Assembly: GCA_963565915.1 (NCBI GenBank)
Contig: OY751485.1
Location: 1,426,001-1,490,000 of the forward strand
Direction: 5' to 3'
DNA length: 64,000 nt
DNA from: Entoloma clypeatum
Taxonomy: Eukaryota > Basidiomycota > Agaricomycetes > Agaricales > Entolomataceae
Positions 35,601-43,734 of this stretch are shown piece after piece (position 1 is the first letter of the stretch; each line of letters starts with the position of its first letter). The notes under the pieces are model-generated. The model searched no databases and was not told where the DNA came from. It saw only the letters and a program-made list of their open reading frames with translations. The translations under genes were made by a program, and so were the position numbers.

Positions 35601-37816
35601 GCCTTCTTGAATTGCTTTAAATCCGAATGGAGTAGCTCAAGAGGTGCTTTAGCGCGTGTCTGAGATGGTGGGAAAGATTTTGAAGGCATCTTTCCAAGAG
35701 CGCATCCTTTGCAGGGTCGCTCAGTGGACGGTTTGTCCACTCCATTGAAACCTTTGACATGTTTAGAAGCATGTCGTAGTACTTCATGTGAAGGGTGTCC
35801 GAATCGCTTGTGCCAGGTGTCATAATCAACAGATTGCGAGACACTAAGACTAACCAAGTGTATTCGTTCCTCTTTAATGATCGTGGCATTTAGCCAATAA
35901 ATCGATTCATTTGCCTTATGAGGATAACACATAAACAAAGGAAGACCTGAATTGGTCTTTAGCGTGATCGAACCAAATCGTCCGCTAATTTCATTTCCTT
36001 GTTTAAGGATCTCGCCTACAGATAAAAGACGAACGTCTAAATCTGGTATATAATAAACGGGTGATAGACGAGTTATTTTATTTTGTTCTCGCCCGTTTTT
36101 CCTGATGGTGTGATTAATCAACACCGTTCCTTGTCCAAGGATCTGAATAGTGTGACCTTTCTGTGCAATTTGCACAGATTGACGATCTTTTAGTGGGGTA
36201 TACTCAATGAAATCATTGATATCATAAGTGAAGTGCAATGATGCACCTGAATCAAGAATCCAATTGGATTGATTCTGTTTCTTACATTCAGCACAATTCG
36301 CATAATGAGAATTTATTTGCGCTATAAGCGCGTGTACAGCAGGTGATAAAAATACATTGGACCGCCGTCCATTCACTCGTCTCCAAAGAGGCTTCTGTGA
36401 AGTATTTGTTAACTGCGTTGTATGTGCTGTCGAATGTGAAACATACCCCATGTCGTCGTTGTTTCCATCACCACGGGAAACTTCATACTCCATATAGTCA
36501 TTGACGTATCCTTCATCGTAATAGCCCCTTATGGTGGGGGCTATGTCTTCTGTCTCCATCTCATCGGCCCAGCTGATTCTACTCGGCGTTTCTTCGAAAA
36601 CCGGAATGCGGTGATTCCGGGGGTCCATTGTCGGAGGCGCTGAGAGCGGCCTTGACGTTGCAGCTTCATTACGTTGAAGTGCAGGGACCTCGACGAGGCG
36701 AGTTAGATTCTGAGCTGTTGGAGGGACACCAATGCTGTTAGCTAGTGTGCGCGCTCCATCCAGGTCCGCGAAAGGGCCTGGGCCAGGAATATTACCGATC
36801 GCAAGCGATTGGTTGTTCCTTATCCTCCAGTCGGTGGATGATGAGGGGTGCGGAGTGAAGATAGACCCATTTCCGTAAATGACCGTGTTCGGCAAGGTCT
36901 GGATTGGGAGCTGCCCATCAGGGGCGCTATCCATGGCAGAGGAGGCAAAATGCGCCTTCTCTTTACCTTTCCAGGGTCCTTTGCCCTTGGACTTCCTGGC
37001 GGAAGTTCCACATCCCTTGCCTTTCCAGGGCTTAGAGTGCTGATGCGAATGCTGCTGGTTAGCAGCCGGTCCTTCCGAAGATCCCTGAGAGGGTCCAGTG
37101 CGAGGCTGGTACTTCGGGGGGTTGGGACGAGCGCGTTTTACTGCAGAGATTTTGTTCGCGTGAGCGCTTCCTTGGGACTGTGGAGCGTGCGGGTTTTTAC
37201 GGAAGTATTCCAAGCGTACCTGCTCGATTACTTTCCCGATTTCGAGTACAGTGGACTGATTGCCGCCAGGCGCCACATAGTGTACCGCATCAAAAAGGAT
37301 GCTGTGCACTAGACCATCATAGCCTTGAGGTAGTCCATTCAGGATCATCATGATCCGGACGAACTTGGGGATGTCTATGTGGTTGTGCTCGAGTCGTTGA
37401 AAAAGGGTCTGCATTTTATCGATGCCAGATAAAGGATCGGCGGGAGAAAGAGAGGTGCGGAGGAGTTGCTGAAAGTCAGCAAAGACGGTGGACGGGCCGA
37501 CCGTGGACAGTTTAGTGGCGATCAAGTCCCACATCTCCTTGGAGGTTTTAGCTCCCTTGATGTGATGGACAAGAGAGTCCGAAATGGACATCTGGATTAG
37601 GCCTTGGGCCTGATCGTCCTGTTCATGCCAAGTGTTTAACTTGTCTTGGAAATCTGTCTCTTTAGGGTCAGCCGGGATCTTTTTATCGCTGGTGACGATC
37701 CTCCACACTTTAGCTGCCTTCAGGTAGGCGCTCATTTTCTCCTGATAGATGGAGAAGTTGGTGGTGGTGAGCTTGGGAACGGAGGAAGCGAGGTCGAGTT
37801 TTGAGTTTGAAGACAT
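32633..37816 (-). pseudogene. Copia gag-pol polyprotein (two in-frame TGA)
   Basis: A single frame of 1728 codons from ATG 37816 (in-frame ATGs also at 37849 and 37834). Gag-like N-terminus (LTTTNFSIYQEKMSAYLKA) followed by a basic GKGKGPWKGKEK stretch with no CCHC knuckle. Protease WILDSGASLHF; integrase zinc region WHKRFGHPS and CKGCALGK; integrase core HSDLKQF, FVDDY, QQNGRAERFNRTL; RT LIYVDDGLF with FLYGELDEEIYMNQPEGF; RNase H AHSSTEAEMVAASE and TKHIAIHHFAIRD. The order PR-IN-RT-RH is the copia order. TGA at 34067-34069 (start of RT) and 33503-33505 (after the YVDD region) break it; both sit where arginine would fit, but no sibling copy is here to prove CGA. Confidence 0.9.
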
Positions 37817-37905
37817 GATGATGCTGCGAAACATAAATAGAATCAGCATATGAAATATCGAAAAAGCGCATCAGAAAATAAATAGACGAGCTGCCTTGTC
37901 GATCA

Positions 37906-38742
37906 TCATTCTTCGTTCTCTGTTTGGTCTAGTGGTAGCATATGGAATGCCATCACTAGTTCTACCCAATCGTCATGTGCACCCTGAGTGCTGTGTTGCC
38001 CACAGGTGCAAGATCCTCCCTGAATAGGGAGCATGACTTCATTCGCTCTGTTCGCCGCCTCAATTAAGGGGTCATTATTCGGCAACCGAATTTGTCGGGC
38101 TGGAGGCGAAAGAGGAGGTGCCCCGTGTGCTTCAGGGATAGTCCCATCATCAACATACATGGGCGGAGGATCCGTGGGATCTCCATCTTGGGTAGGTACC
38201 ACAACAGGTACCTCAGTACGGCGATTACGCCGTCTGCGGTTTTGAACTCGAGTCCTGGCTGATCCTGCATCACACGTAGTACACGAGTAGTCAAAGGTGG
38301 TGTTGTCTATGCAATGCCTTGGGCAATGCTGACTGTCAACAACAAGTTGTCGACACACCCCGCATCGTGCAACGATGCGTCCATTGTCATCAAGACCTGA
38401 AGGGACTGAGCCCTGTGCCATTGGCACCATATGGACTTGCTCTCATGATATGATCATTGTAACAGGGATTCTCTCAAGCAATCGATCAAGAATGGCCCAC
38501 TGAAAGGTACATTCAATACCTCGAATGCTGCGAGGTTCACCGTTGAGGGAACCGTCGAGCTCGATGTATTCGATGCTGAGGAAACCAGTCTCCAGGCTAG
38601 CATACAAAGCGGATGCTGCCAATAATAGCGCAAAAGCTAAGATGCTTAGAGCATGCGGCGCTAGGGCCGGGGCCCATAACCTAATGATGTAACCGATGTA
38701 GGCAGCCCAAAGGGCGCTCAAGACATAACGGTACGAAGGCAT
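37906..38742 (-). pseudogene. Copia upstream ORF (ORF0): two membrane segments plus Cys-rich basic domain, one TGA
   Basis: A frame of 278 codons lies between LTR and gag, broken by one TGA (codon 100, 38443-38445). Its ATG (38742) is inside the 5' LTR, downstream of a TATAAATA box, so it would be on the transcript; it reads through the primer site. Residues 6-20 and 31-50 are hydrophobic, the second clearly membrane-like (ALSILAFALLLAASALYA). Then a symmetric cysteine set CX2C-X9-CX3C-X9-CX2C (residues 127-157), a basic run NRRRRNRR, a proline-rich linker, a CTCGQH motif near 245-250, and an acidic end. The spacing suggests zinc binding. No known family recognised. A leader of over 850 nt is unusual for copia elements. 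Confidence 0.55.
38665..38681 (-). promoter_or_regulatory. Copia primer-binding site for an initiator-tRNA-Met fragment
   Basis: Plus-strand ggggcccataacc directly abuts the 5' LTR. It equals the eukaryotic initiator tRNA-Met anticodon stem-loop (GGGCCCAUAACC, anticodon CAU), so the element RNA is complementary to it. Drosophila copia is known to prime with a 5' half of this tRNA cut in the anticodon loop. Confidence 0.75.
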
Positions 38743-39023
38743 ATGGAAGCTAGACTAACCTGGTTAAGAGACGTTAGTGGAATGAAGAAGCTAACTAGCT
38801 ACAACGTCTCAGAGAACTGGGGTGTTCAAGAGTTAGGATTCATTGTACTAAATACATGGGTATTTATACTAATCCAATATGCGCACGGACCATTGTACAA
38901 ACAATACATAAACAAGTCATGCATCCGTGGTTGTACCATAAACTCACATATATGGTAATAGTGACTTATAGTCACTTCTTGTGACAAGCACATGGTGCGA
39001 CATATCTGGCAATATATTCAACA
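38682..39023 (-). repeat. Copia 5' LTR
   Basis: 342 bp; sense TATAAATA box near 38873-38880 followed by the ORF0 ATG at 38742. It ends 5'-TG...TA-3' rather than TG...CA. Confidence 0.92.
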
Positions 39024-39498
39024 GTGGGCGTAGATCTGCTGCTTCGAGTAAGACATGATGATGTGGCTCTGGGACGTCTCGATGTGAGCGTCCTAATCAA
39101 TCTTCTGATAACGGTTGTCTGGACACCGATAAACTCTCTGATCTCTGTGATCCGACCTGTCTGAGGTCCTTCTTGAACGCGAAAGCTTTCGAGTTCGTTC
39201 TGTCGGGCATTGTAACGCGCGATCTGGTGTTGCCGAGCAAGATGGATGCTCTCTGCTATCTCGCCGTGGGGGCGATGCTCGTCGTTGTCTAGTTCTTCAT
39301 CAAGCACCTGCTGTAGGATGTGACGGATCTCCGATTCGATGTACTGCTGGATGAGTGTAAAATCGATACTGTCTCGAGGACTTAGCTCCTCCTGTCGGGC
39401 TTCTGGCGTGCTGAATGGGTTACTGGTGAAGTCTTCAAAGAAGCGCGACATCTTGACTCGTCTGGTAGTTGCTCTCTTCGCTCTGGGCGAACCTAACG

Positions 39499-39509
39499 AG
39501 ATTTAGCAA
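39499..39509 (-). promoter_or_regulatory. Gypsy-2 predicted self-primer binding site (copy B)
   Basis: Sense ttgctaaatct, complementary to agatttagcaa within the LTR. Confidence 0.72.
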
Positions 39510-39511
39510 CT

Positions 39512-39881
39512 TGTTATGCGTAACAAACCGTTCCAAGGTTCGGGCAGAGTATGCAGGAAGATGGAAAGGCGAAGAGCAATGTGATTGCTAAATCTAAGGA
39601 ATGTAGCTATGGTACATGAGGTTTATATAGTACTGACTATGAGTGGTAGCGAATGAGTCAGTAACTGCGGAAGGCAGTGCGCATGAGTAAGGCAACTGCA
39701 GAAGGCTATGCACTAATGAGTAAGCTGACTGCGGAATGAGTCAGACAGCTGCGGAAAGCGAGTCAGCGCGGGAGCAAAGTATACTAAAGGAAATAAAGTA
39801 TAATACAATATGTGTAAGCGGGGGCCGATGAGTAAAAGTGAAAAAGTAAGCGTATATGTCCGTAGTCGTTAGTCCGTAACA
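39512..39881 (-). repeat. Copy B 5' LTR
   Basis: 370 bp, pair of 26579-26948; TSD cgtac follows at 39882-39886. Confidence 0.94.
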
Positions 39882-39903
39882 CGTACCTTCTCATATTGAG
39901 GCC

Positions 39904-40207
39904 TTCCACAATGTCTAATATGATGTATATGTTACATGTGATATATCTAGTACAAAATGAAGGAGTACTACTGTAGATATGGGTTCAAGTGGGTGAAAAG
40001 TACCCAAAAAGTGCATGCCTTAATATTACTCTCCCTACCTCAAGACATCTTACATGGCCCCTAGGTGTCCAATGTACCAATAGGATGTTAATGGACATGC
40101 CCAGGCCTTCTTAGATATAAGTGCACTTTTTTACACTCATACTACTCACTTCACTTTGTACTAGGTATATTATATGTAACATATACATCATGTTAGATAT
40201 TGTGGAA
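39904..40207. mobile_element. MITE-like element with about 58-bp terminal inverted repeats
   Basis: The left end ttccacaatgtctaatatg... (39904-39961) matches the reverse complement of the right end ...attgtggaa (40145-40207) over about 58 bp with a few differences. Total length is 304 bp, with no coding capacity. It abuts the dispersed repeat at 40211. Copy B inserted about 20 bp from its left end. The target duplication is unclear. Confidence 0.65.
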
Positions 40208-40210
40208 GCA

Positions 40211-40351
40211 TAATTTATACAACAAATCTGCAAAAAATGCCATGGAATGACTATATACTTGAGCTCACTGTGTAGGGCAATGAGCGCAAGGTAGTCGGAC
40301 AATGGCAAACACACGTGGCAGCTGTGTTGATGGGGATTTGGACACTAACCT
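40211..40351 (-). repeat. Dispersed repeat, right member of an inverted pair flanking copy B
   Basis: Reverse complement of 26338-26480, sharing gtccaaatccccatcaacac and gcagatttgttgtA-aaatta blocks. Confidence 0.7.
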
Positions 40352-41647
40352 GTCTTTTTTCAAGAAATTTGACCATTTGATCTGAAATCTTGCCTGATAC
40401 AGTTGGCGCACCGTAGGGGGGTCCCTGACAGGGAAAGTTGGAAATCAAAACACCATCGGGAAATTTTTCTGATGGTCCTGGAACTCCCAGCCTTGCAACG
40501 AAAAGGTGTGTTGCACCTGTTCGGACTTCACACCGACAACACATTGTGCTGGCACACTCAAGATTTTTCAAGTCAATTCAAACTCTGATTCAACTCGCCA
40601 AAGCAAGTCATTTGAACTTAAAAATTTAAGTATGTAACCACTGCCAACCACTTTCACAATGCCTCCCCTTGCTCTGACCCATCATCACCTGGTTTGTGGG
40701 CTCAACAGCCACCCCTTGTGCCCAACTGCCACATTTCTTGCCCAACTGCCTACCTCTGTGCCTGTGGATCTCGACATCCAGAGTCATGTGATCAGTCATG
40801 TAGATAGCAGTTTGTTCGTAGATTCCTGTTTCTTTAGCTCACTCATCTCAGAGGCAACAACACACAATCCCCCCTGCTCTTTTGAAGCTCATCCCCACCA
40901 TCTCTGGACTTAGACTGACAGCAGCTGTTACATAGTGGAGCCCACCATGGAGGGCTCCACTTATGTGGCGTCCTGACCATGGGCAGCGAGTGCGCATTGA
41001 GAGAAGAGAGAGAGTGTGGGCACGAGAAAATGAGAGGAACTCGAGAGTGGTGATTTGATGCTACATACTACATTCTTTTTATACTACTTCATTGTGGCTG
41101 ACCATAGATCTAATATAACCAGAACTGCTAAGAAAGGAATCCACAAAACTAAATATAACCTGAAGCCAGGGTGCCATTGAGAGGGGTGTGTGCTCAGACC
41201 GTGTGACAAGATCCGAGGTCAGCCAGAGTTGGTCCCCCACATCTCCTCCCAACAGACAAATATCGACCTTCCATGGTCGATCCTACCACTCCCTCGCCAT
41301 CTATTCCCTTACTCCTTCCAGATCCTCCTTGTGTGACTTGTATTTTCTTTCTTGATCATGTGTGGTACGGGACAAGGTGGAAGGTGCCAAAGCTTTGTTT
41401 GTGGAGCGCGCCGTTGACATCCACGAGGTTGAAACATTCAAGTATGGATGTATCGACAGTCAATCATGTGACTATGATCATGTGTTTTATCATGTGGCCT
41501 GACCACATGAAATGTCCTAAACATAGAACAATCTAGACCCGCTCTAGATCTCTGAGTCATCTCTGTGACTCAGAATGCTGCACACCACAGCCTTGATGCT
41601 GTGTATAAGTGATGTTCTATCACATAATACATTCTAGCCAATAGTGT
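40352..41647. other. Intergenic, no gene recognised
   Basis: Contains a 10-bp-stem hairpin (agtggagccc/gggctccact, 40934-40961) and a tctaga-rich palindromic patch near 41534-41560. Short open frames here resemble nothing known. Confidence 0.45.
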
Positions 41648-42035
41648 TGTTATGGACTTACCGGTTTGTATGTTACGCACTTTTCCCTTGCATTGTACCT
41701 TCGTCATTTCTTTGACTCATCGGACCGCTTATTCATTTACCTTTACTCTACCATTCTCCTTTAGTATACTTCGCTCCCGCGCTGACTCGCACTCCGCAGT
41801 AGGGATTACTCAGTCCGCAGTCGTCTGACTCACTTTGCACTGCCTTTCCACAGTTACGGACTCATCCGCACTGCCTTCCGCAGCTACTGACTCACTCGCT
41901 ACTGCTTGTAGCCAGTACTATATAAACCCCATGTACCATAGCTACATTCCTTAGATTTAGCAGTCACTTTGCTCTTCGCCTTTCCACTTCCTGCATACTC
42001 TGCCCGAACCTTGGAACGGTTTGTTAAGCATAACA
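41648..42035 (+). repeat. Copy D 5' LTR (alpha)
   Basis: 388 bp. TATATAAA box at 41919-41926; predicted RNA start and self-primer agatttagcag at 41953-41963, 34 nt later. Confidence 0.92.
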
Positions 42036-42037
42036 AG

Positions 42038-42048
42038 TTGCTAAATCT
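42038..42048 (+). promoter_or_regulatory. Gypsy-2 predicted self-primer binding site (copy D)
   Basis: ttgctaaatct, 2 nt after the LTR. It is complementary for 10 of 11 nt to 41953-41963 and for 11 of 11 to the same place in the 3' LTR. Confidence 0.72.
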
Positions 42049-42095
42049 CGTTAGGTTCGCCCAGAGCGAAGAGAGCAACTACCAGACGAGTCAAG

Positions 42096-42824
42096 ATGTC
42101 GCGCTTCTTTGAAGACTTCACCAGTAACCCATTCAGCACGCCAGAAGCCCGACAGGAGGAGCTAAGTCCTCGAGACAGTATCGATTTTACACTCATCCAG
42201 CAGTACATCGAATCGGAGATCCGTCGCATCCTACAGCAGGTGCTTGATGAAGAACTAGACAACGACGAGCATCGCCCCCACGGCGAGATAGCAGAGAGCA
42301 TCCATCTTGCTCGGCAACACCAGATCGCGTGTTACAATGCCCGACAGAACGAACTCGAAAGCTTTCGCGTTCAAGAAGGACCTCAGACAGGTCGGATCAC
42401 AGAGATCAGAGAGTTTATCGGTGTCCAGACAACCGTTATCAGAAGATTGATTAGGACGCTCACATCGAGACGTCCCAGAACCACATCATCATGTCCTACT
42501 CGAAGCAGCAGATCTACGCCCACTTCACCACCAAAGAACAACAGACCGAGTACAACCGCTGGGCACGAAATGAGAGACTTGACCCCTTCTCGAGACCAAC
42601 AGACGCGCAGGAACAGAGATTCCTTAGAGATTTACAGAGGAAATACTCTGAATGTTTTGCCACCGATTCCGCCAACGAGTCCCCTGATGAATTTACTTTT
42701 GACTCTGCACAGTCAGATATCAAACAGACGCCTAGAACAGGGACTCATTTTCAATCCTTACCTGTATCCCGAACCCCATCTTCATCCCAACAACCCGACT
42801 CCTCTTCTCCTCCGCAGACTCTAA
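42096..42824 (+). CDS. Gypsy-2 ORF1, copy D (intact)
   Basis: 242 codons from an ATG 60 nt after the LTR, the first ORF on the predicted transcript. Residues 1-130 are unique and charged with likely helices (LIQQYIESEIRRILQQVLDE, ESIHLARQHQI, QTTVIRRLIRTLTSRR); from 42491 it overlaps the gag start by 334 nt in another frame, where it is proline- and arginine-rich. The overlap frame is also open in copy B. No family recognised. It might be a separate gag-like N-terminal protein or joined to gag by frameshifting. Confidence 0.5.
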   Translation: MSRFFEDFTSNPFSTPEARQEELSPRDSIDFTLIQQYIESEIRRILQQVLDEELDNDEHRPHGEIAESIHLARQHQIACYNARQNELESFRVQEGPQTGRITEIREFIGVQTTVIRRLIRTLTSRRPRTTSSCPTRSSRSTPTSPPKNNRPSTTAGHEMRDLTPSRDQQTRRNRDSLEIYRGNTLNVLPPIPPTSPLMNLLLTLHSQISNRRLEQGLIFNPYLYPEPHLHPNNPTPLLLRRL

Positions 42825-43693
42825 ACATGGCAGAAGCTCTGGCTGTACAAACAATGGATACATCCAAGATCATCAAGGATCCTGGAATGTTCAAGGACAG
42901 ATACACCTTTGACGAGTGGTGGAAAGCCACCAAACTATACATCAGGTTCCAAAAGAGCCTCACAGACGATCAGAAGATTCTTGCGGTACTATCCCGCATG
43001 ATGGAAGGGTCCGGCAGACACTGGGCCAGTAACAAGTTAGATGCTCTTGCCGTTGACAATGAGAACATCACCTGGCTAGGTTTTTCCAATGATATCGCCA
43101 CATGATTCTCCATCGCCAACAAGTTGGTCACTGCCAAAGCGAGACTCGAAGTGCTGAAACAAGAGAAACACACTGTTGATGAATTCTTGGATGAATTTGA
43201 AGAACTCTTGAAACTGTCAAACCTTGGCGAAGAAACTGGGAAATACATCCTGGAGAAAAACGTCAACCACAGAATCTCTGAACAAGTGGCCAGCAATGGC
43301 AAGACGTACACCGATTACGCAAAGGAGATCCAAAACAAGGGACAACAGATGGAAGGACACGCACTGGTCATCCGAGGTGGCGGCGACATGCGCACTGGAT
43401 CGGGTACCACTTATGGTGGTCAGGGCAAGGGCATGGAGATCGACAAAGCAGGAGTAGCCCGTTGCTACAACTGTCAACGCTTCGGTCATCTGGCTAAAGA
43501 CTGTAGTGCTCCAAAGAAGAAAGATGGTCGCAAGTGTTTCAACTGTGACCAAGAAGGCCATATTGCGCGCAACTGCCGCAAGCCAAAGAAGAACTCCGGA
43601 AGGATTAGGAAGGTGTCCGAGGAAGATGCCGAGAATGATGAAACCACAATCTTAGAAGCCAACGAGAAGGATTTTCCCGAAGGGTCCGATTAA
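42491..43693 (+). pseudogene. Gypsy-2 gag, copy D (one TGA)
   Basis: 401-codon frame; TGA at 43103-43105 after FSNDIAT. Capsid-like TFDEWWKATKLYIRF region; CCHC knuckles at residues about 325-338 and 349-362. The TAA stop sits inside the conserved stem-loop 43680-43715. Confidence 0.88.
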
Positions 43694-43715
43694 ACGACGC
43701 TAAGTCGCGACCCTT
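43680..43715 (+). other. Stem-loop enclosing the gag stop codon (copy D)
   Basis: AAGGGTC (43680-43686) pairs with GACCCTT (43709-43715); CGAC (43695-43698) pairs with GTCG (43704-43707). The gag TAA is 43691-43693. The pol frame (-1 relative to gag) is open throughout. Confidence 0.6.
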
Positions 43716-43734
43716 ATCTATTAAACGGACTTGC

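Larger units (their letters stand above)
32297..39023 (-). mobile_element. Ty1/copia element nested in Gypsy-2 copy B
   Basis: A 6727-bp element, minus strand; 5' LTR 38682-39023, 3' LTR 32297-32625, TSD gtggg at 32292-32296 and 39024-39028. Empty homologous sites in copies C, D and E show gtggg once, which fixes the ends. Layout: 5' LTR, primer site, upstream ORF, gag-pol polyprotein, polypurine tract, 3' LTR. Coding capacity is complete but for three TGA codons (one in the upstream ORF, two in pol). The LTRs differ by about 4 substitutions and one 13-bp indel, fewer than those of host element B, as expected for a later insertion. Confidence 0.95.
31122..39056 (-). pseudogene. Gypsy-2 gag, copy B, split after codon 11 by the copia insertion
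   Basis: Codons 1-11 (MSYSKQQIYAH) are at 39056-39024 and the rest at 32291-31122. Removing the copia element and one gtggg copy restores a 400-residue uninterrupted frame, the same length as in C, D and E. Two CCHC knuckles (CYNCQRFGHLAKDC, CFNCDQEGHIARNC) lie near the C-terminus. This is the only Gypsy-2 gag in the window without an internal stop. Confidence 0.9.
31991..39451 (-). pseudogene. Gypsy-2 ORF1, copy B, split by the copia insertion
   Basis: ATG at 39451 (MSRFFEDFTSNPF). The frame runs to the insertion at 39024 and resumes at 32291, open to 31991. The unique part is helical and charged; the downstream part overlaps gag. Confidence 0.55.
26579..39881 (-). mobile_element. Gypsy-2 copy B, interrupted by a copia element
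   Basis: Minus strand; 5' LTR 39512-39881, 3' LTR 26579-26948, both 370 bp. It is flanked by the same 5 bp, cgtac (26574-26578 and 39882-39886), so it is an unrearranged insertion. Without the copia insert it is about 6571 bp. It is the most diverged and least broken Gypsy-2 copy: gag is intact apart from the insertion and pol has a single TGA. The LTRs differ at about 8 of 370 positions by eye, 7 of them transitions, mostly at CpG. Confidence 0.95.

Noticed and set aside
42002..42301. Serine-rich minus-strand open frame near each Gypsy-2 5' end, repeated in four copies
   Set aside because: Antisense of ORF1; its conservation follows from ORF1 and the LTR-proximal sequence.
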